Positions 41,146 to 51,445 of a DNA stretch of 64,000 nucleotides are shown here, in pieces. The notes below the pieces were generated by a model. It was given only the letters and a program-made list of their open reading frames with translations. It had not been told where the DNA came from and did not search any database. The first letter of the stretch is position 1. The number at the start of each line of letters is the position of its first letter. This DNA is from Marchantia polymorpha subsp. ruderalis (lineage: Eukaryota > Streptophyta > Marchantiopsida > Marchantiales > Marchantiaceae), in contig AP031356.1 of assembly GCA_037833965.1 (NCBI GenBank), positions 15,026,501 to 15,090,500 of the forward strand, read 5' to 3'. A program made the position numbers and the translations under genes.

Positions 41146-42039
41146 TTACACAATTCTGGAACTGCGGGAGTCCGTGAAGAGGTCCAAACACAATCGCGAA
41201 GCAGGGAATATATCACCGCTTGCGGGAACCACGGTGTTGTGGTTCCCGTGAGTTACCATGGTTCTATCCGTGAGTTGCATCGATGTACTCCTATCCGTGA
41301 GTTGCATCGGAGCGCCCGTTAGCTGTACCGGAGTAAATCCTCCTCCACCAAAGAGATTCATTTGCTGCTGTAGCTGATACATGTCAGTCTCCTGATGCTG
41401 TTGCTGCATATGAAAGCCCCCATTATCCTGAAACGCGACCTGATGCTGCATATGAAAACCTCCATTTTTGGGAAACGTGACCTGTTGGATAGGCGCGAAA
41501 AAATGAAAACCTCCATTTTCGGGAAACGAGACCTGTTGAGTAGGCGCGACATGTTGAGTAGGCCGCGCATGCCCATAATAAGTTTCTGGATGATTACCGT
41601 TGTAAGCAGGAGCAAACAACGCAGGAGTTTGAGCTGCAGCATCTTCTGCCTTCAAAATCCTTAATTTCTCCGCCAAAGTCGACCTGTGCTCCTCCAGTAT
41701 ATCAGCCTCGCGCTTAAGACGCCTCAGTATCCCGTAAACTCCGTGAACAGGATCTCGTTCCCTTGCGTCGGACTCGAAGCACACACTTTTCATCAGATCG
41801 CCCACTGAGTTTTTATTTTCTTGAATTAATCTCAGTATGTGCGCGACTCCGAACAGCCTGTGGGCGTTCGCAAATCGCCTGGGCTGATGAGGAGGGAACC
41901 ACGGTGCCAGTAAGCAATCCACGGTGCACTTTCGCCTTTGGAACTTGCAGGCAGCGCACGCTCCATTCGGAGGGAAGCCCATTCTCGATGAAACCTGAAC
42001 ACCTGAAACCTGTGGAGTGAGGCCGTGAAATTGTTCCAT
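41146..42039 (-). CDS. LOB-domain (LBD/ASL) transcription factor
   Basis: A 297-aa plant nuclear DNA-binding protein. The LOB domain starts with the zinc-finger-like block C28-x2-C31-x6-C38-x3-C42 (PCAACK-type CAACKFQRRKC). A GAS-like block follows (FANAHRLFGVAHILRLI, about 56-72), then DPVHG (96-100), which leads into a Leu-rich helix (about 104-130). The GAS block is divergent from typical FANVHKVFGASN. The C-terminal half is Gln/Pro-rich with three or four repeats of the type VSFPENGGFH (about 160-205) and MQLTD repeats. The ORF start at 42039 lies in the inverted-repeat arm; Met20 (MGFPPNGACAAC) looks like the ancestral start, because LBD proteins usually begin shortly before the first Cys. 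Single exon. The family regulates organ boundaries and meristem or rhizoid/root development; the specific role here is unknown. Confidence 0.9.
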   Translation of the reverse strand: MEQFHGLTPQVSGVQVSSRMGFPPNGACAACKFQRRKCTVDCLLAPWFPPHQPRRFANAHRLFGVAHILRLIQENKNSVGDLMKSVCFESDARERDPVHGVYGILRRLKREADILEEHRSTLAEKLRILKAEDAAAQTPALFAPAYNGNHPETYYGHARPTQHVAPTQQVSFPENGGFHFFAPIQQVTFPKNGGFHMQHQVAFQDNGGFHMQQQHQETDMYQLQQQMNLFGGGGFTPVQLTGAPMQLTDRSTSMQLTDRTMVTHGNHNTVVPASGDIFPASRLCLDLFTDSRSSRIV

Positions 42040-42424
42040 TTGGACTTATCAGATATGTGTCTTCAACTCTTCCTGTAGACGGATCTTCAGCGAGGGATAG
42101 ACTCAGGCTATCTGTGCCTCTGCGCTTTTATAACAAGACGGGACTTGTATCTGTGACTCCCGAGGGATAGAAGACTCGCTTACTACACTCTTGCCCCCAC
42201 TCTGCGCTTTTCCAACAAGCCGGGAACTGAATCTGTGACTCTTGAGGGGGAGAAGACTAGCTTACTACACTCTTCTCCCCACTCTGCGCTTTTTCAACAA
42301 GACGGTAGCTGTAGATGTGGCTCTCGAGGTGTGGACGAGTCTCTTAATACACGCAGCTAATGCTGGCTAAATTAAAATCCAGCCACGAATAGAAAAAAAG
42401 CCCGTCTTGTTGGAAAAGACTCCG
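42010..42424 (-). repeat. Right arm of inverted repeat: LBD promoter and first codons
   Basis: The 415-bp partner of 39041-39472. It provides the first ten LBD codons, 5' leader, TATA box and upstream 82-bp units (CAAG at 42134, 42216 and 42298). Confidence 0.9.
42125..42132 (-). promoter_or_regulatory. TATA box of the LBD gene
   Basis: TATAAAAG on the minus strand, about 90 bp upstream of the ATG. It lies in the 82-bp unit nearest the gene, where CTTGTTATAAAAGCGC replaces CTTGTTGGAAAAGCGC of the other units. Confidence 0.65.
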
Positions 42425-42624
42425 GGCGAGCGTGACATTCAGGACATCTGCCGTTCAAACTGTGTGTGCGTGTCCTGGAGACGAGAAAGTTCCTCTTCAA
42501 ATCCTTGAGCCCTTCGTTCGGGCTCTACGCGGTCGCCGCGGACAGTGACCGGGCCTGGCCTCGGTTACTGTCGGTTACCTCGATCCTAGCCGTCAGAGGA
42601 GGACGCGCGGCTCGACCGGCCCTT

Positions 42625-42682
42625 CCGAGTGTGCATGTGCCATCTGGACGTAGATACGTCCAGATTTCACATGCACACTCGG
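42625..42682. repeat. 58-bp near-perfect palindrome
   Basis: Arms of 28 bp: outer CCGAGTGTGCATGTG/CACATGCACACTCGG and inner ATCTGGACGTA/TACGTCCAGAT, separated by a 2-bp mismatch, with a 2-bp centre. Confidence 0.88.
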
Positions 42683-42697
42683 TTGCCGCTCGCGTGG

Positions 42698-42757
42698 AGT
42701 CTTTTTCAACAAGACGAGAACTTTATCTGTGACTCTCGAGGGGTGGACGATATCCCA
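42698..42757 (+). repeat. Third partial copy of the inverted-repeat terminus
   Basis: GGAGTCTTTTTCAACAAGAC and the following TCTGTGACTCTCGAGG resemble the outer tip and unit of the arms, but in the plus orientation and outside the right arm. Confidence 0.65.
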
Positions 42758-44179
42758 AGCAGAATACGTCGGTGCGCCTCCCGACCCCATGCATTGGGAT
42801 GAGCGGCCGCTTCAAAACGAAAAACGTCTATATTTACCTCTCCGTCGTTTCCAGCAGGTGGATGCTGTTACATCTCGTGCGTAGGAAATACATCTCATCT
42901 ATCGGTTGTTGCAGGCCATGGGTACTGAAATCGACGCTTTATACCTCCTTACACAAATTGCGCGTGCATGTTTGGCACTGCATTCATCGGTATCATGAAT
43001 CCCAGAAAATAAGTCCGCATCTGTCATGATCATGAGTTTCTCTTATCTCCGCGACCCATTTCCCCCACGTGCGCTGGCGGATTCCGTTGAACTCCCACGA
43101 GTAATTGTCGGGTACTCCCTTGACTTTTTTTGGGACGACCGAGGTCGCATTTGTCGCAAGTGCAACCTGGATCGTAAATCGGGCTAAAATTTAGCCAGGC
43201 TAAATCTGGCTAGCAGGGTTGCCAAAATCTTGCCGACCGAGTTTGCTGGAATTGTGACAAATTTTTTTCTTAAATTCTGGCAATTTTGGCGTTTACATTA
43301 ATTGTAGAGAGGTTTGCTATAATAGTTTCAGGGTTTTTATTGACATTAATTTACGATTTTAAATAGCGAGCAAGATACGCAAATTGTCTTCAGAAATGAA
43401 ATAACGGTTTTACAAGTGAGTCTCATAAGCAAATAAAAAATAACTTATACCATGTCCATCACAAGATGAAAAATGTCCAGGTAAATATGCCATTATTTGT
43501 TCTCTGTCAAGCAAAAAAAATATTTTCTTAGGGATCTTCGCTCGTAAGATGACCTTGTATAGCTAAGAAAAATTCTGAAATTCAAACTTTTTGAAACAAC
43601 TTGATCGATACGTACATTGTTGGTAACATGAACTTGGGGAGTCTGTCATCTTTGAAATAGATTCTATGATGTCAACGGACGCTCCACTTTTATTTCCTCC
43701 TGGGCAGGTAGGTTTATGGCCTCGTGAGACTTCTGGCTATGGCACTGTCCTTCTTCTCTTTAGTTCTAATTGCCCAATCTGTACTATTTAATTTCTCCTG
43801 TAAACCTTTGAAATATCGATATGTTTCATGTGGCAATTGTGAGCCATGTGACTGATGATCAAATAGTTATTAAACCACCCTGTGTTTCTCTCCATCTGTA
43901 GCTAGCTATGGCCGCATAACGAAGAGCAAATGAAGTGGACAAGAAAGTGGATCTCAAATGTTGTTGTCAAAAAACCATCGCTCGAGTTGTGTGTCATTCT
44001 GACCTCTAAGTATCTTGGCCGCTACAGTTTCTTCTTGGTAAAACTCAACTCTTTTTATTTCTTGTCCAACTGCATCTCACTATAGACACATACCTGACAA
44101 CTAGATACATGTCCTTAAGGATCTCTTAGGTCATAAGGCTGCGAAGTCTTATATTGCCCTCTTTAGAATTTGTGCTTGT
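42758..44179. other. AT-rich intergenic region
   Basis: No supported gene. A short palindrome, GGCTAAAATTTAGCC, lies near 43183. Small open frames here show no recognisable protein. Confidence 0.5.
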
Positions 44180-45140
44180 TGACGTGTAATAACCCACCAA
44201 AGGCTAAAACTGCAGTATGGTGGTAAAAAGATCGAACCCACAGGGACAGAGGCAACACACAGAGTAAAAGTGTCACATTTAACAGACTTTTGGTAGAGTT
44301 TGAATTCTAGGCGACTGTCACTCCCAGAAATACTGCAGTGCTCGACTCGGAGGCTCGACTCGGAGGAGGATCTCAACTCGGAGGATGCTCGGAGGATGCA
44401 CGGTACAGCTTGGTCACTCAACACACACACACACACCTGAAACTGGCAAAAAGCACAACTCGGAGGTCGGTCAGGACCTCCGCTTCGGATTTCAGGAGGA
44501 AAGTGTCTCGCAAGTTCACTCAGAGGTTCTGCAGGAAGTGCCTCCCACTCCGGCTTTTACTGCCCTTCCGCCAGGAACTAGCGGGGGTACCCGGACTGGA
44601 CTTCTCACTTCGGAACGAAGCCTCTACGTACGCCGTGGACGTCACCCTCGACTATCACACAAAACGCAGGGAGTGCAGACCCGACTGAGAACTTACTGAA
44701 AACACGATCCAGTAACACACACACAACCTGAATTACAAACCAAGGTTTACACGAAGTAATGAAACTTCACATTGGCATTCAGGGGAAACTTCCCGTAGGA
44801 GTACAATCAGGATATGTCACTCGAAGGAGTAAGGGGGAACTGTTCAAGTATCTAACTCGCAGCCGGCTCTGAGTATCAGAAATCACCCGCAGGTGCAGAT
44901 CCGCACTACTCAAGTCTCTAACCGGGTACTAGCTCTGAACATTCAGCCGAAGGCCTTCAACTACAACATACGGTAACTTCGCTATGCTGCAGCTTCTCTA
45001 CGTGGTGCCAGGACCAAAATGCACAAACACGCCAAGAAAGTGAGTTCCTGATCTGCACTTCCGAAACTGGAAGAGTCCCAAGGCAAAACGCCTTGATCTA
45101 CTTTATACTCTCAAAAGATCCTAACTAGCACTACGCTATC

Positions 45141-47696
45141 CTATCTACCACTCGCAGCATCTGCGCGAAACCAAACTACTCTACTGCACTCAGCAGATCC
45201 GGTGCTGCGCCTCCTGCGCGCCGGACTGCTCCGCTTACTGTCTCTACCTTGCCAGTCTTCCGACCGGCTGCGTAACCCCAGGCGTCGGAGCGCTGCAGTG
45301 ACTTCCGACTGCAAGTGCGCCATAGTGTCGCGCGCACCCGACAAGAAAGTTTCTAATTTTCTCGCCACTCGCCGCCGACTCCGACTGTCACCTTCCGTCA
45401 AGGCCGCCGCCCGAAGCTCGAACTCCCGGAGTGTAACCCTCTCTTGAGCTGCCACCTCCCAATGGGTGTATCCGTTTAGACAACGAGTCACCCGTGCCGC
45501 CAACTCTCCTCGTGCCCTGCAGCTGCTCTCCACCTCTGCCAGCTGCATTTCTAAATCCGCACGTTGAGCCCTCAAATCCGAGCACTCGGTTTGCAAGTTG
45601 CACAACAACTCCTCATCCTCCTTGCGGGCTCTTTGACTTTCCTCTAAGGCGCGCGTCTGGCGCGCAAGCTCGGCTGCTAGGACTTTGTTCTGTCTCCGCT
45701 CCTCCTGCAGTTCCGACTCGATCTTTGCCCGTATTAGTTCGGCCTCCGCCTGACTCTTCGTCGCCGCATCCTCCTTCTGCTGCTGCAAGGCTTGGTACAG
45801 CTTCTGGGTGACCGCCAGGTGTTGTCGGAGGGCGGTGTTCCTTTCCACATATACTTGGCAACTAGAGGCCCACTTTGCCACCTTGATCCTCGTCCTTCGC
45901 CTGATAGTCTCCACATAAGACTGCGGTTTTAAGGCACTTCCGTATTTGGATGTCTTGCGATCCAGATATCGCAGGAGTGGAACTATCTGTTCGCACAGCA
46001 CCCCTGTTGGCGTTTTCTGCACCGAATCCTCTTCTTGCTCTTCCGAGCTCGTCTCATCCTCAGTCTCGAGGATTTCAGTCGCCACCGAATCCCTTGGCGA
46101 CTCCCTGGAACTGTGGCGCGCAGCAGCTTCTGCTGCGACTGCTGCTCCACTGCCTGCTAAAATATCCAGGGTAGTGGGAGATCCCACTGCTTGAGCCCCT
46201 GTTCCGGCTCGATCTTCGGTTTGTGAAGGGGTCGACGCCGCAGTGACTTTTGTCACTCTTGCACCGCCCGCTTCTGCTGCCTGTCCTTCCGGCACAATCT
46301 GCGCGGAAGGTGTCCTTGCTGAGGGTGCGTCCGCCGAAGGCGTCCGCACACTGGTCGTTGGCCCCATCCGTCTCGCAGTCGGCGAATCCGGCTGACTCTC
46401 TGTTGTCCGACTCGCAGTCGGCCGACCAGCAGTTGTCCGACTGGGAGTCGGATACACCCTGCGCGTCTTGACTCCACTTGGCCTGCTTGCTGGTGGCGTT
46501 CTTCCAGAAGTGCCTTCCGCCGAAGACGACCCTCTGAGGATTGTTGGCTCGTCAGCCAAACTCTCTTCTGCTTCCGGCCTGCTGTCCGGTTCAACGCGCC
46601 GTTCAGTTGGCCTTCCTTCCGCTTGTCGACCTTCAGTCATCCGACTCGCAGTCGGCCGGCTGTCAGTCCGTCCATCTCCTCCCGAAGGCCGTGGTGCCTT
46701 CTGTGCAGAGGTTTCTGCCGTCTTCCCTAGGACCTGAGCAATTATCTCTTCCTGTGTGAGATTCCGCCGGGTCGGAGTTCGCCTGGTCTCCTCAGTAACA
46801 GTTGGCATTCTGCGTGCCCTTTGTTTTGGTCGACTGTGAGGCTCGGGGGTGGGCCGACCACGAGTCGGCGCAGCTGGTACTTCCGGCTGCCTGTCCTCAG
46901 GTCTCTCATCCCACTTCCGCTTGCGCGGAATGCGCTCACTTCGACGTTCTTCTGCTGCTCTGGCTGGAGCCGGAGCCGGAGGCGTACTGGCAGGTTCCTC
47001 GTCCGGATCCGTGTCTACTTCGGCCTCCCTCGAATATCTACCTGGATAAGACCGGCTCAGCTGCGGAAACCGAGTTTTCTCAGCATTCGTCAAACATCCC
47101 ATCGCCCGGTAAAACACGATTAAGTAAGGCGATAGATGATTGAGCGTTCCTCCCCTCTCTTCTTGCGCATGTTGGCGCGTCACCTTCCACAGGAGCCGTG
47201 CCCAATGCACCGGAGCTCCTGACAACACTAGCTCCACGAACTCTACCTGCCAACCATGCATGTAAGCGGTCTTGGTCGGCTGCAATATCTGCAGCAATGC
47301 CGTCGCGACATTTCTCCGCAATCGATCCTTGTAATCCCGAGTCCGGAAACCGTTCTTGGGATGTCTAGCCACCTTGAAGAGCTCATTGTAAGAGACTTCT
47401 TCCTCCTGGGACACTTTCACGCTGTCGGCCTCGAAGAGGAGGTCCCCTTCCTCGCCGGCACACCTGCCCAACACCTGCGCCCAATTGCAAATTTCCCACC
47501 TCTCTGGGTGTGGGCGAAATCCGCGAGAAGGCTTGTGTCTCTCTTGCAGATACTCGCGCACCATCTCCGGACATGTCCAATTCCACCCCCAGAGGAGAAA
47601 ATCGAGCTTCAGCCTCGTCAGCACATCTTGAAATGCGCGTAGACCGATCTGCGGCACCCTGAGTGGAGACACTCGCAGTTGGGGAACCTTCGACAT
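45141..47696 (-). CDS. LTR-encoded protein of family A in the solo LTR (851 aa)
   Basis: Same architecture and conserved start as at 15227, with scattered amino-acid differences (for example in the region before the coiled coil). It shows that solo-LTR formation removes gag and pol but keeps this frame intact. Confidence 0.75.
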   Translation of the reverse strand: MSKVPQLRVSPLRVPQIGLRAFQDVLTRLKLDFLLWGWNWTCPEMVREYLQERHKPSRGFRPHPERWEICNWAQVLGRCAGEEGDLLFEADSVKVSQEEEVSYNELFKVARHPKNGFRTRDYKDRLRRNVATALLQILQPTKTAYMHGWQVEFVELVLSGAPVHWARLLWKVTRQHAQEERGGTLNHLSPYLIVFYRAMGCLTNAEKTRFPQLSRSYPGRYSREAEVDTDPDEEPASTPPAPAPARAAEERRSERIPRKRKWDERPEDRQPEVPAAPTRGRPTPEPHSRPKQRARRMPTVTEETRRTPTRRNLTQEEIIAQVLGKTAETSAQKAPRPSGGDGRTDSRPTASRMTEGRQAEGRPTERRVEPDSRPEAEESLADEPTILRGSSSAEGTSGRTPPASRPSGVKTRRVYPTPSRTTAGRPTASRTTESQPDSPTARRMGPTTSVRTPSADAPSARTPSAQIVPEGQAAEAGGARVTKVTAASTPSQTEDRAGTGAQAVGSPTTLDILAGSGAAVAAEAAARHSSRESPRDSVATEILETEDETSSEEQEEDSVQKTPTGVLCEQIVPLLRYLDRKTSKYGSALKPQSYVETIRRRTRIKVAKWASSCQVYVERNTALRQHLAVTQKLYQALQQQKEDAATKSQAEAELIRAKIESELQEERRQNKVLAAELARQTRALEESQRARKEDEELLCNLQTECSDLRAQRADLEMQLAEVESSCRARGELAARVTRCLNGYTHWEVAAQERVTLREFELRAAALTEGDSRSRRRVARKLETFLSGARDTMAHLQSEVTAALRRLGLRSRSEDWQGRDSKRSSPARRRRSTGSAECSRVVWFRADAASGR

Positions 47697-48565
47697 TGCG
47701 TTGCCTGCACACACAAACGTTCTCCCTTTCGCTCACTCTCTCACAATCGCCACTGTGCGTCGGCCACTCAAGCACTGACTGCTCACTCTCTCTGCGCTCG
47801 TTCAAGATCGCTACTCACAATTCTTTCAAGGTCCGCCAAGATCCTTGCGCAACTCGTCTCCGCACTCTCTACTCTCACTGCAGGTCGCTCCGCCCTTGCG
47901 CGTAATCTTGGAACTGGAAATTGCAAAGTCAAGAATGAGAGAATGAGACTGGAGCGCAGTCTTTTCTTCTCCGATTTCAAGAACGTCCAACGTTCTTACT
48001 GGTTGCAACGTACGCAGCCGGCTATACGGCTTAACGGTTCGCCCTTTGCATGCGCGAATTCACGTCCCCGCATTGCGCGCATTCGCATGCTTAAACGTTG
48101 AATTCTCCCGCCGCCGCCACCTTCCGGACTCGAGTCCGCTGCAGGGTATACGTCGGCCCTGTTGTCTTTTCCTAACCCGCCCTTCTCCGGAGGCGTGTCG
48201 CCGCTGGTGCGTTCATTATCCGTCGGCGCCTTGCTGGAGGCGCACATCCAGCCGGAGCGAATTACGCCGGCGCGCAGTCGTACCGCCTATTTTGTCCTTT
48301 ATGCCTCGTCCGTTGCTGCCAGCGCATATCCGTCAGCGCAACTCATGCCAGCGCATCCGGCCGTCAGCGCCACGTCGGAGGCGTACATCCGACCGGCGCT
48401 TTCCTTCCATGAACAGCCGCCAAGGGCGCTTCCGACTCTGAGTTGGTTTCCTCCTGTGAGCGCGTGATTCCGCCGAAGGCGCATCGCCGAGGGCGTACGG
48501 GAATCCTTTCCGGCTGTGAACCCTAGCGCGAACGGCGCATGTCCGGCTACGAGTTTTCCGACGCT

Positions 48566-48684
48566 CATAACTTCTCCATTCCTGATCCATCTCCGGCGCT
48601 CTTGGACTCGTTAGAACGAGCGTCCCGAGCTCTTTCTAATGCAACTTCAACCAACTGGATCTACCGTGTATCCCGATTGTTATG
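48566..48684 (-). repeat. 119-bp nested dyad module, solo LTR
   Basis: CATAAC to GTTATG, 119 bp, family A type. Confidence 0.8.
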
Positions 48685-49058
48685 AAGGTTTTCCCTTTCC
48701 GCGCTAGCGGCGCTTCGCCGAAGGCGCACTCATGGTCGGATGCCTTTAGAGGTCCGGGCCCTTCTCCGGACGTCTTTAGCAAAACCTCCTCCTGAGGTGT
48801 CTGCGCCGGAAGCGTAGCTTCCTTATACGCTAGAGGCGCGTGAGTAGAGACACCTCAAAAAGGAGCTTTTGCCGAAGGCGCCGAAGACGTTGGCGTTGGT
48901 ACATCCGACTACGTGATTCTTTGTGCCCTCGTGACGATCTCATCAATCCACTCTATTTAGCGTACCCTTCTCTAGCTACAAACACTGCTTTGGTACTAGT
49001 TTTCTAAAATTGTTTAAATTCTGCAAAAAAAAACAAAAAGTGTGTTACCACATGACGA

Positions 49059-50322
49059 ATTGCCATGTTGAGCCCTAGTCAAGCTTTCGCATAGAGAAGT
49101 TCATTGTCTTGTTTTTTGTGTTCACTTGCTTTTTGCAATTGAACAGATATATATAAGGTATAATACATCGTCTAGCGACCAAACATTCCGTTTTAGAACT
49201 GGAAACTGCAATGAAAGCTATCTATAAGGCAGTGAGTGTAATGAAACTCAGAGGATATGAACGTTCAATTGACATATTTTGGTCCTCACTTTTTTAGACT
49301 GTATCCATTCTACTGTATTTATACTAATCACCAGCTTCTACATCAGTTTCAAATGCAGATGCAAGAAACGAGAAAGAAAAGAACAAATGCAGAAGAGGCC
49401 GTTACAAGAGGGGGCACCACCTATGGACCCCAACAACATGTAGGTCACTTTTACTTTTTCTTTGCTACATGAGACGACCCCTCTCAACTATTCAGCAATT
49501 TTGTGCATAGTAGTTGCACCTAGTTGTAATTTAATTGGTCCTCTAAACTCCATGTCAAGACTGGCCTGATGGCAAGCCACTGCAAGCTGCACCAGGAGGA
49601 ACTGTATGGACTACTCGAGGACTTGCTAACCTCTAGTTTAGAAGCAAATTTGTTAACTTCTGAGAATATGCTCCTTATTCCATAAAGTTGTTATGATTTG
49701 ACTTCTATTTCTGTACTCATTTTCAACATATAATATTATGATATATGTTATAATATTACTATATTCTTGCGGGATGAAACGATGCAAATCAATCAGTTGT
49801 GCAGTCCCCAGCGTCGCTTATGAGATAGTGGATGTTCATAAAAATAAATGACTGTTAGGAAGTTAATCAAGTGTTGTATTCGCGCAGGGACACGACTAAT
49901 CACGGAGTGAAAAGAAGACATAGTGAACCGGAAGGTTGACATTGTAGTTCTCTTTATGTTTATATGGAACTAGGACCTTCAGGCAATCAGATCGAAGAGA
50001 ATGTGAAGAGCAATATAAATCTGCCTGTCTATTATCCAAGATTATTCACGGTCATAATCATGGTTCTTAACACTTCAGTCTAGCAATTAGTCAACCTCAT
50101 ATCATACAGACGTATGTGGCAATCCTGAAGTCGCATTTTTTGTTTCTGCTCAGTAAGAATTAGACATCTCAATTCAGGAGAGGTACGTTTGATTTTTATT
50201 TAATGAGATAGATAAGAAAGATTGAATGCCCCTTCGAGCATTACATCAGTTGGATTCAGAAACTGTATGGTATCATACTTTGGGTTTCTTGTTGCAGAGC
50301 AAACCTTTGTTGGGAAATCTCG
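49059..50322 (+). other. Host flank: promoter and possible upstream exons of a spliced gene
   Basis: TATATATAAGG at about 49149-49159 is a good TATA box. About 60 bp downstream is an ATG (49211) with a donor-like GTGAGT near 49231. Coding-looking stretches include KRPLQEGAPPMDPNN (near 49393-49437, ending at GTAGGT) and DWPDGKPLQAAPGGTVW (about 49560-49610). A polypyrimidine-rich acceptor (TTTCTTGTTGCAG) ends at 50298, just before the proline-rich exon. These may be exons of one gene, but the model is unresolved. Confidence 0.3.
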
Positions 50323-50658
50323 ATGGGCTACAAGGGTCGCAAGCCTAGCAAGCCGAAGTCTCCCCCTACTCAATCTCCCGATTGTAACCCACCTGCAGCT
50401 AAATCTTCCCCTCCTACTGTTGTCGTGAAATCTCCCCCTCCCCCTTCCCCTTTCTACTCACCTCAGACGCCACCACCTCCGGCTAAATTGCCACCTCTTC
50501 CCGTGGTTGTGAAGTCCCCTCCTCCACCTGCGAAATCACCTGCTCCTCCCGTTGTGGCTAAATCACCACCACCTCCGGCAAAATCTCCTCCTCCTCCAGT
50601 GGTGGTCAATTCCCCTCCACCCCCCATGAAGTCTCCCACACCGCCATATACGTATTAG
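50323..50658 (+). CDS. Proline-rich (extensin-like) protein or terminal exon
   Basis: A 111-codon frame rich in KSPPPPAKSPPPPVVV-type repeats, resembling plant extensin or hydroxyproline-rich wall proteins (SPPPP motifs), ending SPTPPYTY. No signal peptide begins this frame, and a splice acceptor lies 25 bp upstream, so it is probably the last exon of a longer gene starting near 49211. Duplicated exactly at 63337-63672. Confidence 0.55.
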   Translation: MGYKGRKPSKPKSPPTQSPDCNPPAAKSSPPTVVVKSPPPPSPFYSPQTPPPPAKLPPLPVVVKSPPPPAKSPAPPVVAKSPPPPAKSPPPPVVVNSPPPPMKSPTPPYTY

Positions 50659-51445
50659 ATCGGACTTGCTTTCGCGGGCTGTAAGCTGTTATCAAGACAA
50701 CAGTTGTTGATGCTCCCAATGCCTCTTGAGGTTGCCAACATTAAGGAGAATATCATACCAGGACTTATTTTATCAGCATATATACGAGCTCTGCTGTGCG
50801 TTTGCAGAATGTAGGGAAGTATTAAATTCACTTTGCTTCGAGCGTGACTACGTTCCTGGCGAAGTCCAATTTTCGATGCTGTTATGCAAAATTGTTGAGC
50901 TCCTCACAGGATTGTAGAGGCGTTATCATAGGCAGATTCGTCGTTTAGTCTGCATATGATTCCGAAGAGTGAATGAGAACGTAAATTGTGCTCACGTTTT
51001 CATTATCTAACCAAGTTCTGTATACAAACTCTAATATGTTTTAATTTTCAAATATTCTTACCAGCTTCTTAAAACCGAAGTAAACGGCGTGCTTTTACAC
51101 TAAATGTCATCTGATTCAGCAGATACGCACATTCGAGTCTGCAATTTTATGTTGTCTTTCATCATCGTGGAGAATCAGTCTATCCTAGCCCAATTTAAAA
51201 TAACATAAAGTTCTCTCGTCAAGAGCAAGGAATCAATCTGCAGCCCATCATGTTACAGTATGTGTTTGTTTAGCAACATGTATTCCCAAGTTACAGTCAA
51301 ATCTACCTACATGTTTTCTCTAATATCTGTTTTTTTCACTTTTTCCCTGCTTCTAAATGTATCTCCTAAAGCTTCATACTGCAAATCTTATTCCTACCTA
51401 TTAGAACACACTTATAGATGAAAATATAAAAGACACGCTAGTGAT
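50659..51445. other. AT-rich flank up to the end of pol
   Basis: No gene supported. Somewhere between 50986 and 51445 host flank meets the 3' end of the family A internal region; no purine tract or LTR is present at this junction. Confidence 0.5.

Larger units (their letters stand above)
44180..49058 (-). mobile_element. Family A solo LTR with TGACG target duplication
   Basis: The LTR is 44185-49053 (4869 bp, minus orientation) with canonical ends, and TGACG stands directly on both sides (44180-44184 and 49054-49058). No primer-binding leader or purine tract adjoins it, so it is a solo LTR left by LTR-LTR recombination. It carries an open LTR frame, a 119-bp module and the TATA hairpin. Confidence 0.92.
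44185..50986. repeat. Tandem duplication, left copy (period 13014 bp)
   Basis: Matches 57199-64000 at a constant offset of 13014 bp, with only a few substitutions noticed and no net length change. It comprises the LTR and its right-hand flank; the match may extend beyond the window. Confidence 0.93.

Noticed and set aside
42772-43029. 85-codon frame as a gene
   Set aside because: No recognisable composition, start context or similarity; likely chance in intergenic DNA.
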